Assembly: GCA_039090855.1 (NCBI GenBank)
Contig: CM077011.1
Location: forward strand, 18,291,001-18,355,000
Reading direction: 5' to 3'
Source: Macrothele yani
Lineage: Eukaryota > Arthropoda > Arachnida > Araneae > Macrothelidae
Length of the DNA stretch: 64,000 bases
Position numbers and translations under genes: made by a program. Positions 23,380-34,760 of this stretch are shown here, piece after piece. The notes under the pieces were generated by a model. That model ran no database searches. It saw nothing but the letters and a program-made list of their open reading frames with translations, and was not told the origin of the DNA. Every line of letters begins with the position of its first letter. Position 1 is the stretch's first letter.

Positions 23380-24395
23380 GCTTATGTATATTAACACCAC
23401 CAAATTTGGTATGCTATCTCATGGTACTGTAACTTAGACCGTACACGGTTTTTGGAAAGAGTCGGGGTAAGGGGATCCCCATACAAAATTTTCTCAAAAG
23501 AAATTCCATATTTTACTTAACAACTGCAACACAGTTCTGCACTCCAATACACTATCTGCGGGCTAAGTTTGAGTACCATGAGATAGTATACCAAATTTGG
23601 TGGTTCTAAATCTAAAACTGAAGATTTTGCGAAATTTGTGTATGGGGCCCCCTTGACACCGGGTCCCGACACCTTCCAAAAACCGTGTACGGTCTAAGTT
23701 AGATTACCATGAGATAGTATACCAAATTTGGTGGTTCTAAATTGAAAACTGTAGATATTACGAAATGCTGTATGGGGCCCACTTGACCCCACGCCCCGGC
23801 CCCTTCCAAAAACCGTGTACGGTCTTTCTTAGAGTACCATGAGATAGTATAAAAAATTTGGTGGTTCTAAATTGAAAACTGTAGATATCACGAAAATGTT
23901 GTATGGGGCCCACTTGACCCCACGTCCCGTCCCCTTCCAAAAACCGTGTACGGTCTTAGAGTACCATGAGATAGTATACCAAATTTGGTGGTTCTAAATT
24001 GAAAACAGATATTACGAAAATGTTGTATGGGGCTCACTTGACCCCACGCCCCGGCCCCTTCCAAAAACCGTGTACGGTCTTAGTTAGAGTACCATGAGAT
24101 AGTATACCAAATTTGGTGGTTCTAAATTGAAAACTGTAGATTTTACGAAAATGTTGTATGGAGCCCACTTGACCCCGGGCTCCACTCATTCCTTCTATGG
24201 TCTAAGTTGGTGTAAGAGTACCATGAGATAGTATACCAAATTTGGTGGTTCTAAATTGAAAACTATAGAATTTACGAAAATTTTGAGGAATCGACTGTTT
24301 GCATGTATAGTGTGGACGAAATGAGTTGTTGACGAAGTGAGTGTCGACGAAATGCAGCTGTCGATGAAATGAGTTGTCGACGAAATGAACGAGAC
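23380..24395 (-). repeat. Array C: inverted copy of the array B composite
   Basis: Seven or so ~125-130-bp units in reverse orientation (TACCATGAGATAGTATACC, AATTTGGTGGTTCTAAATTG, CAAAAACCGTGTACGG, GGGGCCCACTTGACCCC) end at 24290. They are followed by a block of short TGTCGACGAAATGAGT repeats, which is the reverse of the head of array B. Both arrays therefore share one composite structure. Confidence 0.85.
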
Positions 24396-26716
24396 CGATT
24401 ACGTGTTGCAGTCTGTCGGATAGGAGACTATAGAGTAAGCTGCCACATAGACCTGAAGCACCTAGCTTGCTGGAAAGAGACTTTTGCCAAACTCGGAAGA
24501 ATAGGGTCCATTTGACTGACACAATCACTAAGGAAGCAATGATTGTAATGAGTTCAGCTAGGCTAATATATTTAGAACAGTGTAGAAAGAAACCAGGGAA
24601 AATTATCACTCGAGATTCACTGTAGAGCCTAAATAGCAAGTGATGCCATTTGCACGTCTCCTTATGCTCAGAAGTCAACCAATATTCTTTCCAGAGAGCA
24701 ACAGAACATTCGAGTAAATAGTACCTTACCGAAAAATAATGCTCAATGATGTGTCAAAGGTGGTCTTTAAGACTTTAATGACCAAACAATATACGACATA
24801 AGAGCTCTCTCCCTCAAATTATCAGTAACAAAATTAATTTCATTCAGAAAGTGCTGCAAAATAAATGTATAAAATTCAATATTTCAAAAGGAAAATTTGG
24901 CTTAAAAAAGAGTGCTGAAATCCTCTTACTGGGAAAGTAAAGGTCTCATCGTGACAAAATATGACTGAAAACTTCTTTAAGAGCTCAGGTTTCTTCCATC
25001 CTGTTTGATTTCCTTTTCTCATACTGGTGTCTCAATGATATTTGTATCCTTCGGGAATGAACTGGTTTACTTTTATTAAGAAAGAAATAGCAGCTGGTTC
25101 CACATTTTGGAATACGAATCATAGCTGTCGATGTTTCATTGTATTCGATGGCTGAGAATTTAACAATGTTTGTTTTTTCATTCTTTACAATTATACAGCT
25201 TAGCGTGCTCATGCAAGCGGCAACCGATATTGATATTTCCTGAGGACCATTTTGTTCTCACCTGATTACATGATTACATTGTATTCAAAATAAAACTATT
25301 AGTATGAAGTTCTTCACCTAATAATAAAACTCTAAATGATACTGGTTTGCAGAAAAGGTTATTATTTTGAGCATGTGTGTGTAAGAGAAATAATAATCCC
25401 CAAGAGAAATTCTGTAGTCTAAAATTGTTCCACGGAACATTGTTTTGTTTTTATCATTTATTGATTTTCTGTTTTAACAGATACCGTTGTCATAGTGGAT
25501 TTCCCAACTGATTGTTTTCGTTATTGACTTTTTCTATTTCTACTTTATAGGTTTTTTAAACAGTCCTCATACACTTTTTTCTCAACTTGTTCTTCTGATC
25601 TTTGAAATGCAATGAAAACTCACGCGTACTTTCTTTTATGCATTATTTGTAAAATAACAGTAAAACCGTTCTACCCCAAAGTAGAGCTCTGTTATTATTT
25701 GTAGTAGGTAAGTGGACAAGTGATATATGCCAACGAACGAAAAATAGCAGGTATTTAGGATGGTTATCAGTATACGGAAAAGATAACAGATTATACATGT
25801 ATTAAAAAACGAAAATATTACCTGTAAGTCAAGTTACAATCGAGGAGCATTGCCGTACATGACGAATGTTTGATAAACCCAGTTGGGTTTTTTTGTTGTT
25901 TAACGACCACGTTGAGCAGCTGGAATCTCTATAAGCAGTCGCTTATCCCTGATTTAGGGTCACTAGTTTCAAGGTCAGTCACACGTCTGCGCCGTAAAAT
26001 ACACCATTAATGCCACACCAAAGGCTCACACTAACTGTAAGCTCAGCTCGGAAATTCTGGCTCAAACTCAGTCCAGATTGAGGGAGGCCTCACTTCTCCA
26101 TAATGCTTATTCTAAACTGCAGGTGTGACAGATTGCACAGATGCAACAAACAGTAAGGTAAAACATAGAGAAACAGTCTTCAGCGGTAAGACACGCATCC
26201 TATGGATCAGAACGCAGGCATCTTATGGGACGGAACCGCGTGTAGGTAGGTATTTCAACAAGTGTTTCCGCATCGTGTATCGTTAAGTTCAGTACAATAC
26301 CTACTTCTTTTATCCTTTGTGGTTGGCCATATCTTGCGATATCTGGGTCATCTCACAGTCATTGCGGTTAGTTTAGCCGCAGAGTGGTATTTGGTAAAAA
26401 TTCGCTTCATTATATGTTCCCTTTCTTTCACGGCATTCCATACTTCAACGTGACATACCATACTTCAACCACATGCAGAATATATAACTCAAAAGTGTCT
26501 GAGACCGTTACAGTGAACAGCATTATTGCATACTAAGCAGGTCTAGACTGTCGTAAAGCGAAGTCCGTGAAACAGAAAGTGACAAATCGTCATATGCCAA
26601 AATGAAGAAACTCACTGGGACATGTTTGAGAACGTTTTATGACTCACGTGCAACCATGTTAGTGCCTGCATTACCACGCGAGATAGTGAAGCATCAGGAT
26701 GAGGTGTTTGAGTCTA
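24396..26716. other. AT-rich intergenic DNA with a SINE1 fragment
   Basis: At 25888-25985 a reverse-oriented SINE1 3' fragment is visible (GTTTAACGACCACGTTGAGC, TTTAGGGTCACTAGTTTC). The rest holds no recognised gene or repeat. Confidence 0.45.
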
Positions 26717-27372
26717 ACAACTGTGTATCCTTTTCACAAAACGGCCAGCAACTGTGTATCATCTTCACAAAGCACTCAGCAACTGTGTATCCTCTTCACA
26801 AAACTGTCAGCAACTGTGTATCATCTTCATAAAACTGTCAGTAACTGCGTATCATCTTCATAAAACACTCAAACTGTGTATCCTCTTTACAAAACTGTCA
26901 GCAACTGTGTGTCATCTTCGCAAAACACTCAGCAACTGTGTACCCTTTTTACAAAACTGTCAGCAACTGTGTATCCTTTTCACAAAACACTCAGCAACTG
27001 TGTATCCTCTTCACAAAACTGTCAGCAACTGCGTATCATCTTCACAAAACACTCAACAACTGTGTACCCTCTTCACAAAACTGTCAGCAATTGTGTATCC
27101 TTTTCACAAAACACTCAGCAACTGTGTATCATCTTCACAGAACTGTCAGCAACTGCGTATCATCTTCACAAAACACTCAGAAACTGCGTATCCTCTTCAC
27201 AAAACTGTCAGCAACTGTGTATCATCTTCAGAAAACACTCAGCAACTGTGTACGCTCTTCACAAAACTGTTAGCAACTGTGTATCCTCTTCACAAAACAC
27301 TCAGCAATTGTGTATCCTCTTCACAAAACAGTCAACAACTGTTTATCCTCTTCACAAAAACAGTCTTCAAAA
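26717..27372 (+). repeat. 31-bp minisatellite, about 21 units
   Basis: The unit AACTGTGTATCCTCTTCACA plus AAACTGTCAGC alternates with a variant carrying AAACACTCAGC, giving a 62-bp dimer rhythm in places. Because 31 is not a multiple of three and the unit contains no stop in any forward frame, all three plus-strand frames stay open (26754-27497, 26876-27523, 26938-27273) and read the same 31-residue cycle. No splice signal, domain or start context supports a protein. Confidence 0.93.
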
Positions 27373-28344
27373 CATTCAACATCTATTTTTTACGACCACC
27401 TTTAAGTACGTCTGTTCGATTTGTTTGCACGTGCATTTCTTTAGGGTGGGAGAAATACTACTTCATGAGTGCGATTCAGTCCTTTTTTTTTTTTTAATGT
27501 TCCGCTCAGTCTTTCTGATGTAAACGAAAATTAGGAGGTACTGTTTCATTTTTAACAATATTTCCTTTTTCGGCTGTTTCATCAGTGGAGACTTCACTGA
27601 AGAAAAAATGATTTTAGTAACACTGTGCCGTGGGAAATACTTTGATTTTTTTATATGCGCCATTTTTTTTTTTGCCATGACTTTTCTTGTTCAGAGACAT
27701 CACGAATGTTTTCAAATATTTCCTACTTTTTCAGCTCTAATTCATTGGATTATTTTACAAGAGCAAGTAAGCCATAGGCGTCTTTTATATTTAAAAATAA
27801 ATGACAGCACTTCTTTAGCTCTCTGTGTAAAAACTCGTAGTCATGCAGTATCGAATCTTTACTTTCATTTAAACTCAAAATGCTAAATGTATGTGAAATA
27901 TGAGAAGAGAATAAACGAAGCAAATAGTGTAACTGTTATCCACATGCTTGCAAAAGAATATTAAATTCATTACGATTAATCACTCCTTTGAGAAATGTAA
28001 AAGACCACCACACTATAACCGCACGAAATTAGTATTAATGAAAATTAATTGGTCTCCACAAAAACACACATTTGTTCACCAGAAAATTAGAAATATTTTA
28101 ATTAGTAGTCCCAGCGGTGTCTATCGACTTTTTTTTACTTTTTCTTCCTTTCAAAATCGTCAGAACTTTTTTTTTGTGCATTTTATATTAATTTTCGAGC
28201 ATTCACATTTACGAATTTAATCTTAATGATTCATACACATTAAAAGCAAAGTAAAAGCGTAACTTCTGCAAAATTGGATATATTGTGCTCAATATTTCGC
28301 ATGCATTGTGCGAAATTGTGCAAGTAGTTCTTTGTTTTTTTTTT
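27373..28344. other. AT-rich DNA, possible Penelope-type terminus
   Basis: On the minus strand at about 27572-27594 CACTGATGA..CAGCCGAAA resembles the hammerhead-like signature at Penelope termini, but stem II is not convincing. No coding region recognised. Confidence 0.3.
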
Positions 28345-28405
28345 GCTAATAATAAACGGAGCACAGAAAAATGTGGAACCGATTCTGTGCTCGTTTATTA
28401 TTAGC
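28345..28405. repeat. Perfect-arm hairpin, ~22-bp stem
   Basis: GCTAATAATAAACG plus GAGCACAGA pairs with TCTGTGCTCGTTTATTATTAGC with one bulged base and a ~14-nt loop. It could be a small foldback element or a hairpin RNA. It ends 11 bp before the open frame at 28417. Confidence 0.75.
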
Positions 28406-28416
28406 CCTGAATAATA

Positions 28417-28818
28417 ATGGCACAGAGGAAAGTGGACTTGACTCTGCAATTAGGGGTAAGAACACTACCAGTTAAATCATTGCAAGAAGGTAATGCTCTT
28501 CTTAATAAGGGATGCAAAATCTTCTGCACAGCGACCCCAACTAGGATCGGAGCTCAACCGTTAAGAGAGGAATTGAGAAAGTTCTACACTCATACTATAA
28601 ATTATAATCAGAAAAGAAACCCAAAACGCACACTTTATGCGCGTTTTAACACGTTCGTTCTCTTGGAATATACGTATACCAGTAGGACTCTTTACTCCGG
28701 GGTAGACTCTTCAGATTTTGACTTAAAAAACAAAAATATAACGTGGACATATGTAAATACATTAGGTTCCGTTCCAAGATTTTCAGCAATTAACAGAAAA
28801 TATTTAAAAAACATTTGA
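28417..28818 (+). CDS. Hypothetical 133-codon open frame
   Basis: Starts MAQRKVDLTLQLGVRTLPV and has mixed, protein-like composition (basic, with an Arg/Lys-rich middle), unlike nearby AT-rich noise. I recognise no family. No polyadenylation or splice signal is convincing. The hairpin at 28345-28405 sits just upstream, so both may belong to one small mobile element. A chance frame is equally possible. Confidence 0.22.
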   Translation: MAQRKVDLTLQLGVRTLPVKSLQEGNALLNKGCKIFCTATPTRIGAQPLREELRKFYTHTINYNQKRNPKRTLYARFNTFVLLEYTYTSRTLYSGVDSSDFDLKNKNITWTYVNTLGSVPRFSAINRKYLKNI

Positions 28819-28940
28819 TTTTATGAAATTTCAGTACTGAAAATTCCATAATACTTAATGAAAAAGAAAATTTACTGATTTAAGAAAAAGGTTACTTAAT
28901 ACAGACCTTTTTTAGTGGACCAGGAACATCAAACAAATAT

Positions 28941-29052
28941 TTCCGCTCTTTCCACGTTTATAAGTGAGTCACGGAAATATTCTCATTGGCCGCCACCGGG
29001 AGTCGAACCCAGGGTCTTCCATGACTCACTTATATACGTGGAAAGAGCGAAA
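28941..29052 (-). repeat. 36-bp inverted repeat enclosing a tRNA-like B box
   Basis: Arms 28941-28976 and 29017-29052 (CTCTTTCCACGT, ATAAGTGAGTCA) are near-perfect reverse complements. The 40-bp spacer holds GGGTTCGACTCCCGG on the minus strand, a canonical Pol III B box. I see no complete tRNA fold. This resembles the architecture at 11392-11715 but is a different sequence family. Confidence 0.7.
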
Positions 29053-29091
29053 ATCTTTGTTTGGGGTTACTTAATTGGATGTATAAGCATA

Positions 29092-31397
29092 CTTAATTGG
29101 ATGTATAACCTTTTTCAAGAAAAAGCCACACAGGAAATGGACATGGAGACATCCAATTGGGACGACAAGTGAAATTGATTTTATTATGTGTAACAAAAAA
29201 TTCGTCATCGAAGACTGCAGTGTGCTGAACAAGTTCAACACAGGTAGTGACCATAGATTGGTGAGATGTAAGATGCACCTCAACACTAAACTGGAACGTG
29301 GCAAGCTCATAAGACAAACAAAATGTATTGACATAACCAACCTTAAAAAACACCATAATACTTTCAAGTTGGAACTGAAGAACAGATTCTCTGCTTTAGA
29401 AGGCCTAACATCGGAAGAAGTGGATATTTCGGAAGTTAACAGAAAAGTAACCACAGCTCTAATGGAAACAGCAACAAAATTAGCTGGGTCTAAGAACAAG
29501 TTGCATGTGAACAAATTATCAGGAAAAACCAAAATGTTGATGCAAAAAAGAAGAGAGATGAGGACAACTAAAGTAGATGTGACTTCCAAAGTGGAATATA
29601 TAGAGCTATGCAAGACAACACGAAAAAGTATCACTGAAGACGTAAGGAAATTCAACTGTGAGCTAGTGAGGAAAGCAATTGAAAACAACCAAAGCCTTAA
29701 GATAGCAAAGGGACATCTCAGTAAGGGAAGAAAACAGATTATGGCTCTGAGAAAAGAAGATGGTTCTATAACAAGAAATAGAGGCGAAATTTTGACAAGA
29801 GTGAAAGATTTCTACTCCAAATTATATGAAAGGGATGATACATGTACTCCAGACATCATGAAAGGTACCAGAGTTCTTCCAGTCCTCCCAGCAGAAGTTG
29901 CTCATGCAATCAAGAACATGAAGCGAGGGAAAGCTCCAGGAGAAGATGGAATTACTATAGACATCATACAAGAAGCAAGTGGAGAAATTGAAACAGTACT
30001 CGCCCAAATTTTCACTCGATGCCTTAATGAAGGGAAGATTCCTGAGGATTGGAACAATGCTACAATGATCCTGCTACATAAAAAAGGTGACATTGAGGAT
30101 CTTAGGAACTACAGACCTATCAGCCTCCTATCAGTGGTTTATAAAATCTTCACTAAAGTTCTTTCACACCGCTTGAAGGTAACACTGGACATGGCTCAAC
30201 CGAGAGAACAAGCTGGATTCAGGAGTGGCTACAGCACAATAGATCATATCCACGTACTGAGAGAACTGATTGAAAGAGCGAGGGAATATGAACTTCCATT
30301 GTGCATGGCTTTTATCGATTATGAAAAAGCCTTTGATTCGGTGAAACCATCAGCAGTTACCACGGCTCTGAAATCCTGCGGTATTGAAGATGCATACATT
30401 AATATTATTAATAACATCTATGAAAATGCAAGTGCAAAGATTAGGCTGTTTGAAAATACAACACACATAAAAATTGGAAAGGGAGTGAGACAAGGTGACA
30501 CCATATCTCCGAAGCTCTTTAATGCCACATTGGAAAATGTCTTTCAATCACTGAACTGGGAAAACAAAGGGATAAAGATTAATGGAGATTATCTAACCCA
30601 CCTTCGTTTTGCTGATGACGTAGTCATTTTTGCAACTACCCCATCAGAGCTGCAGAGTATGATCCAGGAACTTGCTGACAAGAGTAAAGAAGTGGGATTA
30701 AAAATGAACTTTCAGAAGACAAGAAGTGATGTTCAATGCTTTTACAAGAAATGAAGATTTATCGATTGATGGAGAAAAACTGGAGATAACAGATACGTAT
30801 GTTTATCTTGGACAGCAGATATCAAGTGAGGGTCACATTGATGAAGAAATTAATCGGCGTACAAAACTTGCCTGGAGAGCTTTTGGAAGAAACAGCATAA
30901 TTTTCAAGAGCAATATGCCATTATGTCTTAAAAGAAAAGTGTTTGATCAATGCATCCTTCCAGTGCTTACGTATGGTGCAGAGACGTGGACCTTAACTAA
31001 AAGAGACATACAAAAGCTGCAGACAACTCAAAAAAGCATGGAGAGGTGCATGCTTGGTATAACCAGGGAGAGATAAGAAGAGGAACTCGTGGATCCGAAA
31101 AATGACGAGAGTGGAAGACATCATGATCAGAGTTAAATCCCTGAAATGGCAATGGGCTGGACATACTGCCAGAAGGACAGACCATAGATGGACAGCCGAA
31201 ATTTTAGATTGGATTCCAAGGGACAGGAAAAGACCCAGAAAAAGACCACATGGGAGATGGGTGGATGAAATTCGTAAATATGCGGGAGTGACATGGAGGA
31301 GACTGGCACAAGACAGACCGTTGTGGAGGAAACTTGGGGAGACCTTCGTCCAGCAGTGGATTGATAATGGTTGACAATGATGATGATGATGATGATG
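29092..31397 (+). pseudogene. 5'-truncated RTE LINE, copy 2
   Basis: It matches copy 1 (18371-21488) from the middle of the endonuclease domain (FFKKKPHRKW, near 29110) to the trinucleotide tail at 31370-31397. A long frame at 29186-30754 covers the DNA-binding linker and RT blocks, including RFADDVVIF at about 30605-30630. Relative to copy 1 there is an extra G near 30720 and another near 31067, each shifting the frame (continuing at 30726-31076 and 31102-31374). Duplicated ATAAGCATA at 29083-29091 and 31398-31406 gives the target site. The first ~17 bases inside the 5' border are a copy of neighbouring flank. Long antisense frames here are shadows. Confidence 0.94.
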
Positions 31398-31406
31398 ATA
31401 AGCATA

Positions 31407-33206
31407 AGAAGCATTGCTGATATCAGAATTGTCGCTAAATCGAATGTGGCCCTTGTTATCAACAAGTAGAAAGAAGACAGGAGATAGCAGGAATTCACGA
31501 CGTCCTGGAAAACCCACGAAACTGCAACTCAGGGACCGGAGAGTGCTGCAGAGGGAGATCCGGAAAGCCAGGACCAGACCAATGCACGCCATAGCTCATG
31601 AATTCCAGATGGCCACAGATGATATGGTCTCCACGAACACTTCGAAGAGAGGACCATGCACTCAGATATCAAGGCCGAGCCGCCTCCCATAAACCTCTCA
31701 TTACAAAGACCAATAAAGCCACGTGGCTACGATGGTGTTAATAACACCAAAATTGAACATTTGAGCAATGGCGGCTAGTGTTACGGAGTGACGAATCCCG
31801 CTTCACACAATTCCGATCGGATGGAGGTGTCTGGGTTTGGCAGTTACCGAAAGAACGTCTGCTTCCGGCGTGTAGAGTGCTGTCTGCGAAGCACGGAGGC
31901 GGTGGAGCTATTGTATGGAGCTGTTTCAGCTGGTACGCTGTGGTCCCACTGGTTGTTATTCATGGCAACATGAAATATGTGCTGTATAGTAAACGCAATG
32001 CTTCCAACGTTGTGGCAGTTCTACGGACACGACGATCGTTTCTTCCAGGATGACAATGCCACTTCTTATGTTTCCAGGGCTAAAAAGGTTTCAAAATCGC
32101 TTTATTTGTAACAAAAGAAGGAGGAGACGTACAGCATAGAAGCGTCTGAAAGAATAACGAAACAAACTGTTAAAACAATGATATATACAATGAAGTGAAT
32201 GAGATTAACAATGTTAATGTACATTAGATGCTGCAGGCGGAGCAAAGCTCATGTAATTACATGAGTCATAGGAAGGGCACCGCGGTGCCACAGTACAGGA
32301 AACAAAAAGGCAAAGTCTTAACATACCGTGAGATGAAGTGGAAGTGGTGTGACCTCAAACCATGAGTCGGAGGGTGCCCACGTGGCGAAGAAGGCAGCTT
32401 CACGGGAATTGGAGTGTGCGGACTGTTATTCCAGCCGAAGGGGGAAAGGGGTCGATCATGGAAGTAACACACAAGTGCAGCACTTGCTTGTTGAGGAGAC
32501 ACTGGTTTTGATACACTTCGGAGTTGCTGATAGAACATATAAATCACGTGTTTCGCTAGCACAAAGAGATATGAGCACATAGCTGGAAGAGGCACAAGTG
32601 GGTAGACACTGCGAAGAAGTTGCTTGTAAGCCAGTAAACGTGAGTTCGGTGGAACAGGAACGGAGTCCGATGGAGAATGCCAGGTGGAGCATAGGCAGCA
32701 GAACAGGGCAGTAGAGGTAGGTGTGAGCAACGTCCGCCTCCTGTGCACAAAACGAGCAAAGGGAGGAAGAGAAAAGGGACGTGCGGTGGAGAAGGAATGG
32801 AACTGGAAGCCGGTTATGGAGGAAGAGCCAGTGTGTGTTAATTTCTGGCGGAGAAGAGAGGGCGGCAACCCAAGGGCTACAATGGAGTGGTATGAAGAAA
32901 ATCAGATCTCTCAGATAGGCAGATCTGCTTAGAGCTCGGACCTCAATCCCACTGAACAGCTGTGAGATGAACTTGAAGGACTGGTGAGATCTAGACCAAC
33001 ACGACCTTCCTTCCCTGACAGAGTTGGGTTATGCACTCAAGAGGGAATGGAACCCCGCTCTCGGTACTGCATGGACTTGTAGATATTTTACCTCGACAGG
33101 TGGCTGCTGTAATCTCTGCAAATGGAGGTCATACCAGTCACTGATTTAAATACAACACTGTTTTTCTACTTATTTACAGTGTCCAATCACTTTTGTCCAC
33201 ATAGTG
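31407..33206 (+). mobile_element. Tc1-like element interrupted by a LINE
   Basis: The right TIR (AATCACTTTTGTCCACATAG, ending 33206) precedes TA. The left end was probably lost where the RTE copy inserted. Transposase pieces: a second helix-turn-helix region (KLQLRDRRVLQREIRKARTR, 31518-31580), LRSDESRFTQF with the first Asp near 31784, QDDNAT near 32050 with the second Asp, then after the nested LINE SSDLNPTEQL near 32945 with the Glu. Stops and shifts occur throughout. The paralogue at 41535-42460 confirms the alignment and the insertion point. Confidence 0.85.
32083..32872 (-). mobile_element. 5'-truncated LINE nested in Tc1 (same family as 16129-17120)
   Basis: A 7-bp duplication AGGGCTA at 32076-32082 and 32873-32879 brackets the insert, and the uninterrupted Tc1 paralogue near 42150 shows the empty site. 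The minus strand carries AATAAA just before ATTTTGAAA at the 3' border and a C-terminal coding remnant with YLFVLAKHVIYMFYQQ, collinear with the insert in array B. Frames are broken. Confidence 0.75.
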
Positions 33207-33229
33207 TAGTTATAGTATAAAAGAGTCGA

Positions 33230-33525
33230 TCTTTTTTTTATTTCGGAGCGAAAGTTCGTGACTTCTCTCGATTTCGATTCTAGCAGGTGCGAGCGCCGGA
33301 ACCAATAAATATCCGCCATGCATAGGACGGGCTTGTTAAGCAGTCTGACCCCGAGCAATGGTCCGCCCGGTTATAAATAGGGGAGTCTTATTCCTCCTTG
33401 CTACCTTGCTTCCGTGCGAGTTCCTTGTTGAGCACCCTACCCCAAATCTTCTAGCTTCCTACTTCAAAGGGATGTTTAAGACCTGGGGGTCAGATACTCT
33501 TTTCCTAAAATCCTCTACATATCTG
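33230..33525 (+). mobile_element. SINE3, degenerate copy
   Basis: Matches the intact copy at 51154-51450 in the body (GCCCGGTTATAAATA, GGGAGTCTTATTCCTCCTTG) and tail (TAAGACCTGGGGGTCAGATA, CCTAAAATCCTCTACAT). The tRNA-like head is decayed. Confidence 0.75.
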
Positions 33526-34760
33526 ATCATTTCGCAGCGTGCTGCAGTTCGAAGTCCAGCTTTTCCCATCCCCTGCTGACAGGCAAACAATTCCAAGGCT
33601 GTCTCTATTTTGCCTTAGGCACGGTAGCTCAGTCGTTCTCTAATAGTGAACAAGGGACGGTATGTCAGAGCATCATAGTGCTACTTCCACAAAAATATTG
33701 AACCTGACTGGATTTCTCTAAAATGCGAATGTTAGACGACGCATGGTTTTGGGAAGACAGAAATTTATGTTTGAGAAACTTGTTTTTATTCTCAGGTAAA
33801 TGCCGCCATATTTGCCGGAATCCAAAACACATATGTGATGAACTCTTAAGTCATTGAGCGATCCCGCATGACGATGATTCAAGCATTTAATAGGCAGTCA
33901 CTGACAGATCACCTAAATGAAATCTGAAAAGCAAACTACTGAGCATTAGGACGTAAACTAAATTAAATATTCACGAGACCGATGGACAAAAAAATTTCCA
34001 CATTACTTCCATAATGGAAAATTCATGATACACCATGCCAAAGAAAACAAATAATTCCATGAAAGTTAGCTGGTTTTGTTTGCCTCTATAATAAAAAGAA
34101 AAAAAAATCGATGCTGTATCAATATTTTTATACTCTTTGGGAATATACCCCATTACTTTCCCTGTCGCATGAAATAGAGGGAAATGACATTCCTCAATAT
34201 CTAAGTAGTAAACAAATTTCGTAAGCGAATACTTAGGTTTTCGAGGATCCCAATAAAAAGAGATAAGATTTCCAATGGAAAACAAATCTTGCATATTTCA
34301 TGATTTTTTGAATATCTAAAAGGAACTGCAAATATTTTGTGTTCCACATGGTTACTTATACATGTTTTACTATTGATGACATTTCGATTATGAATCTGAT
34401 ATTAAAACAGCTAAAACAACAAAACTTGTATTTCCTCAAATACACCAGGGTGTCTGATTACGATCCTTCCCTTAAAATGTCACATATGAGGAAATGCACT
34501 GCTTAGGCAGCTCTTTATAATTTTCAAATATATTTCTTTCAAACTCAACAACTCTCGACAGCATCTCTGAGATAACGTGGCAGGGTTATCACCTTCAATC
34601 CGATGGAATTGGGGCAGTAGTTATAAAAAAACCTATTCGCGCAAATCTACAGTACGTCCAGTGAAATCTGCAGAACTGGTGTGACAAAAAGCAATTTACA
34701 TCTGTCGTAGATCTAATTTTGATCTATTGATTTGGGCACACCAGACAAGTTTATATGATT
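33526..34760. other. AT-rich intergenic DNA
   Basis: The minus-strand frame at 33971-34294 (107 codons, Phe/Tyr-rich) shows no motif I recognise. No repeat structure seen. Confidence 0.4.

Noticed and set aside
24202..24678. 158-codon minus-strand frame
   Set aside because: It runs through array C units and head repeats. No protein family or start context.
26717..27372. CRISPR-like array
   Set aside because: Units are continuous with no unique spacers, and the DNA is clearly eukaryotic.
26602..27523. Long overlapping forward frames as a repeat protein gene
   Set aside because: Explained by a stop-free 31-bp unit. No domain, splice or promoter evidence. Kept as a finding only.
30993..31592. 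199-codon minus-strand frame
   Set aside because: Antisense of the RTE C-terminus and the adjoining Tc1 remnant, including the His run from the trinucleotide tail.
33600..33700. Possible tRNA (GGTAGCTCAGTCG resembling an A box)
   Set aside because: No B box or acceptor stem at the required distance.
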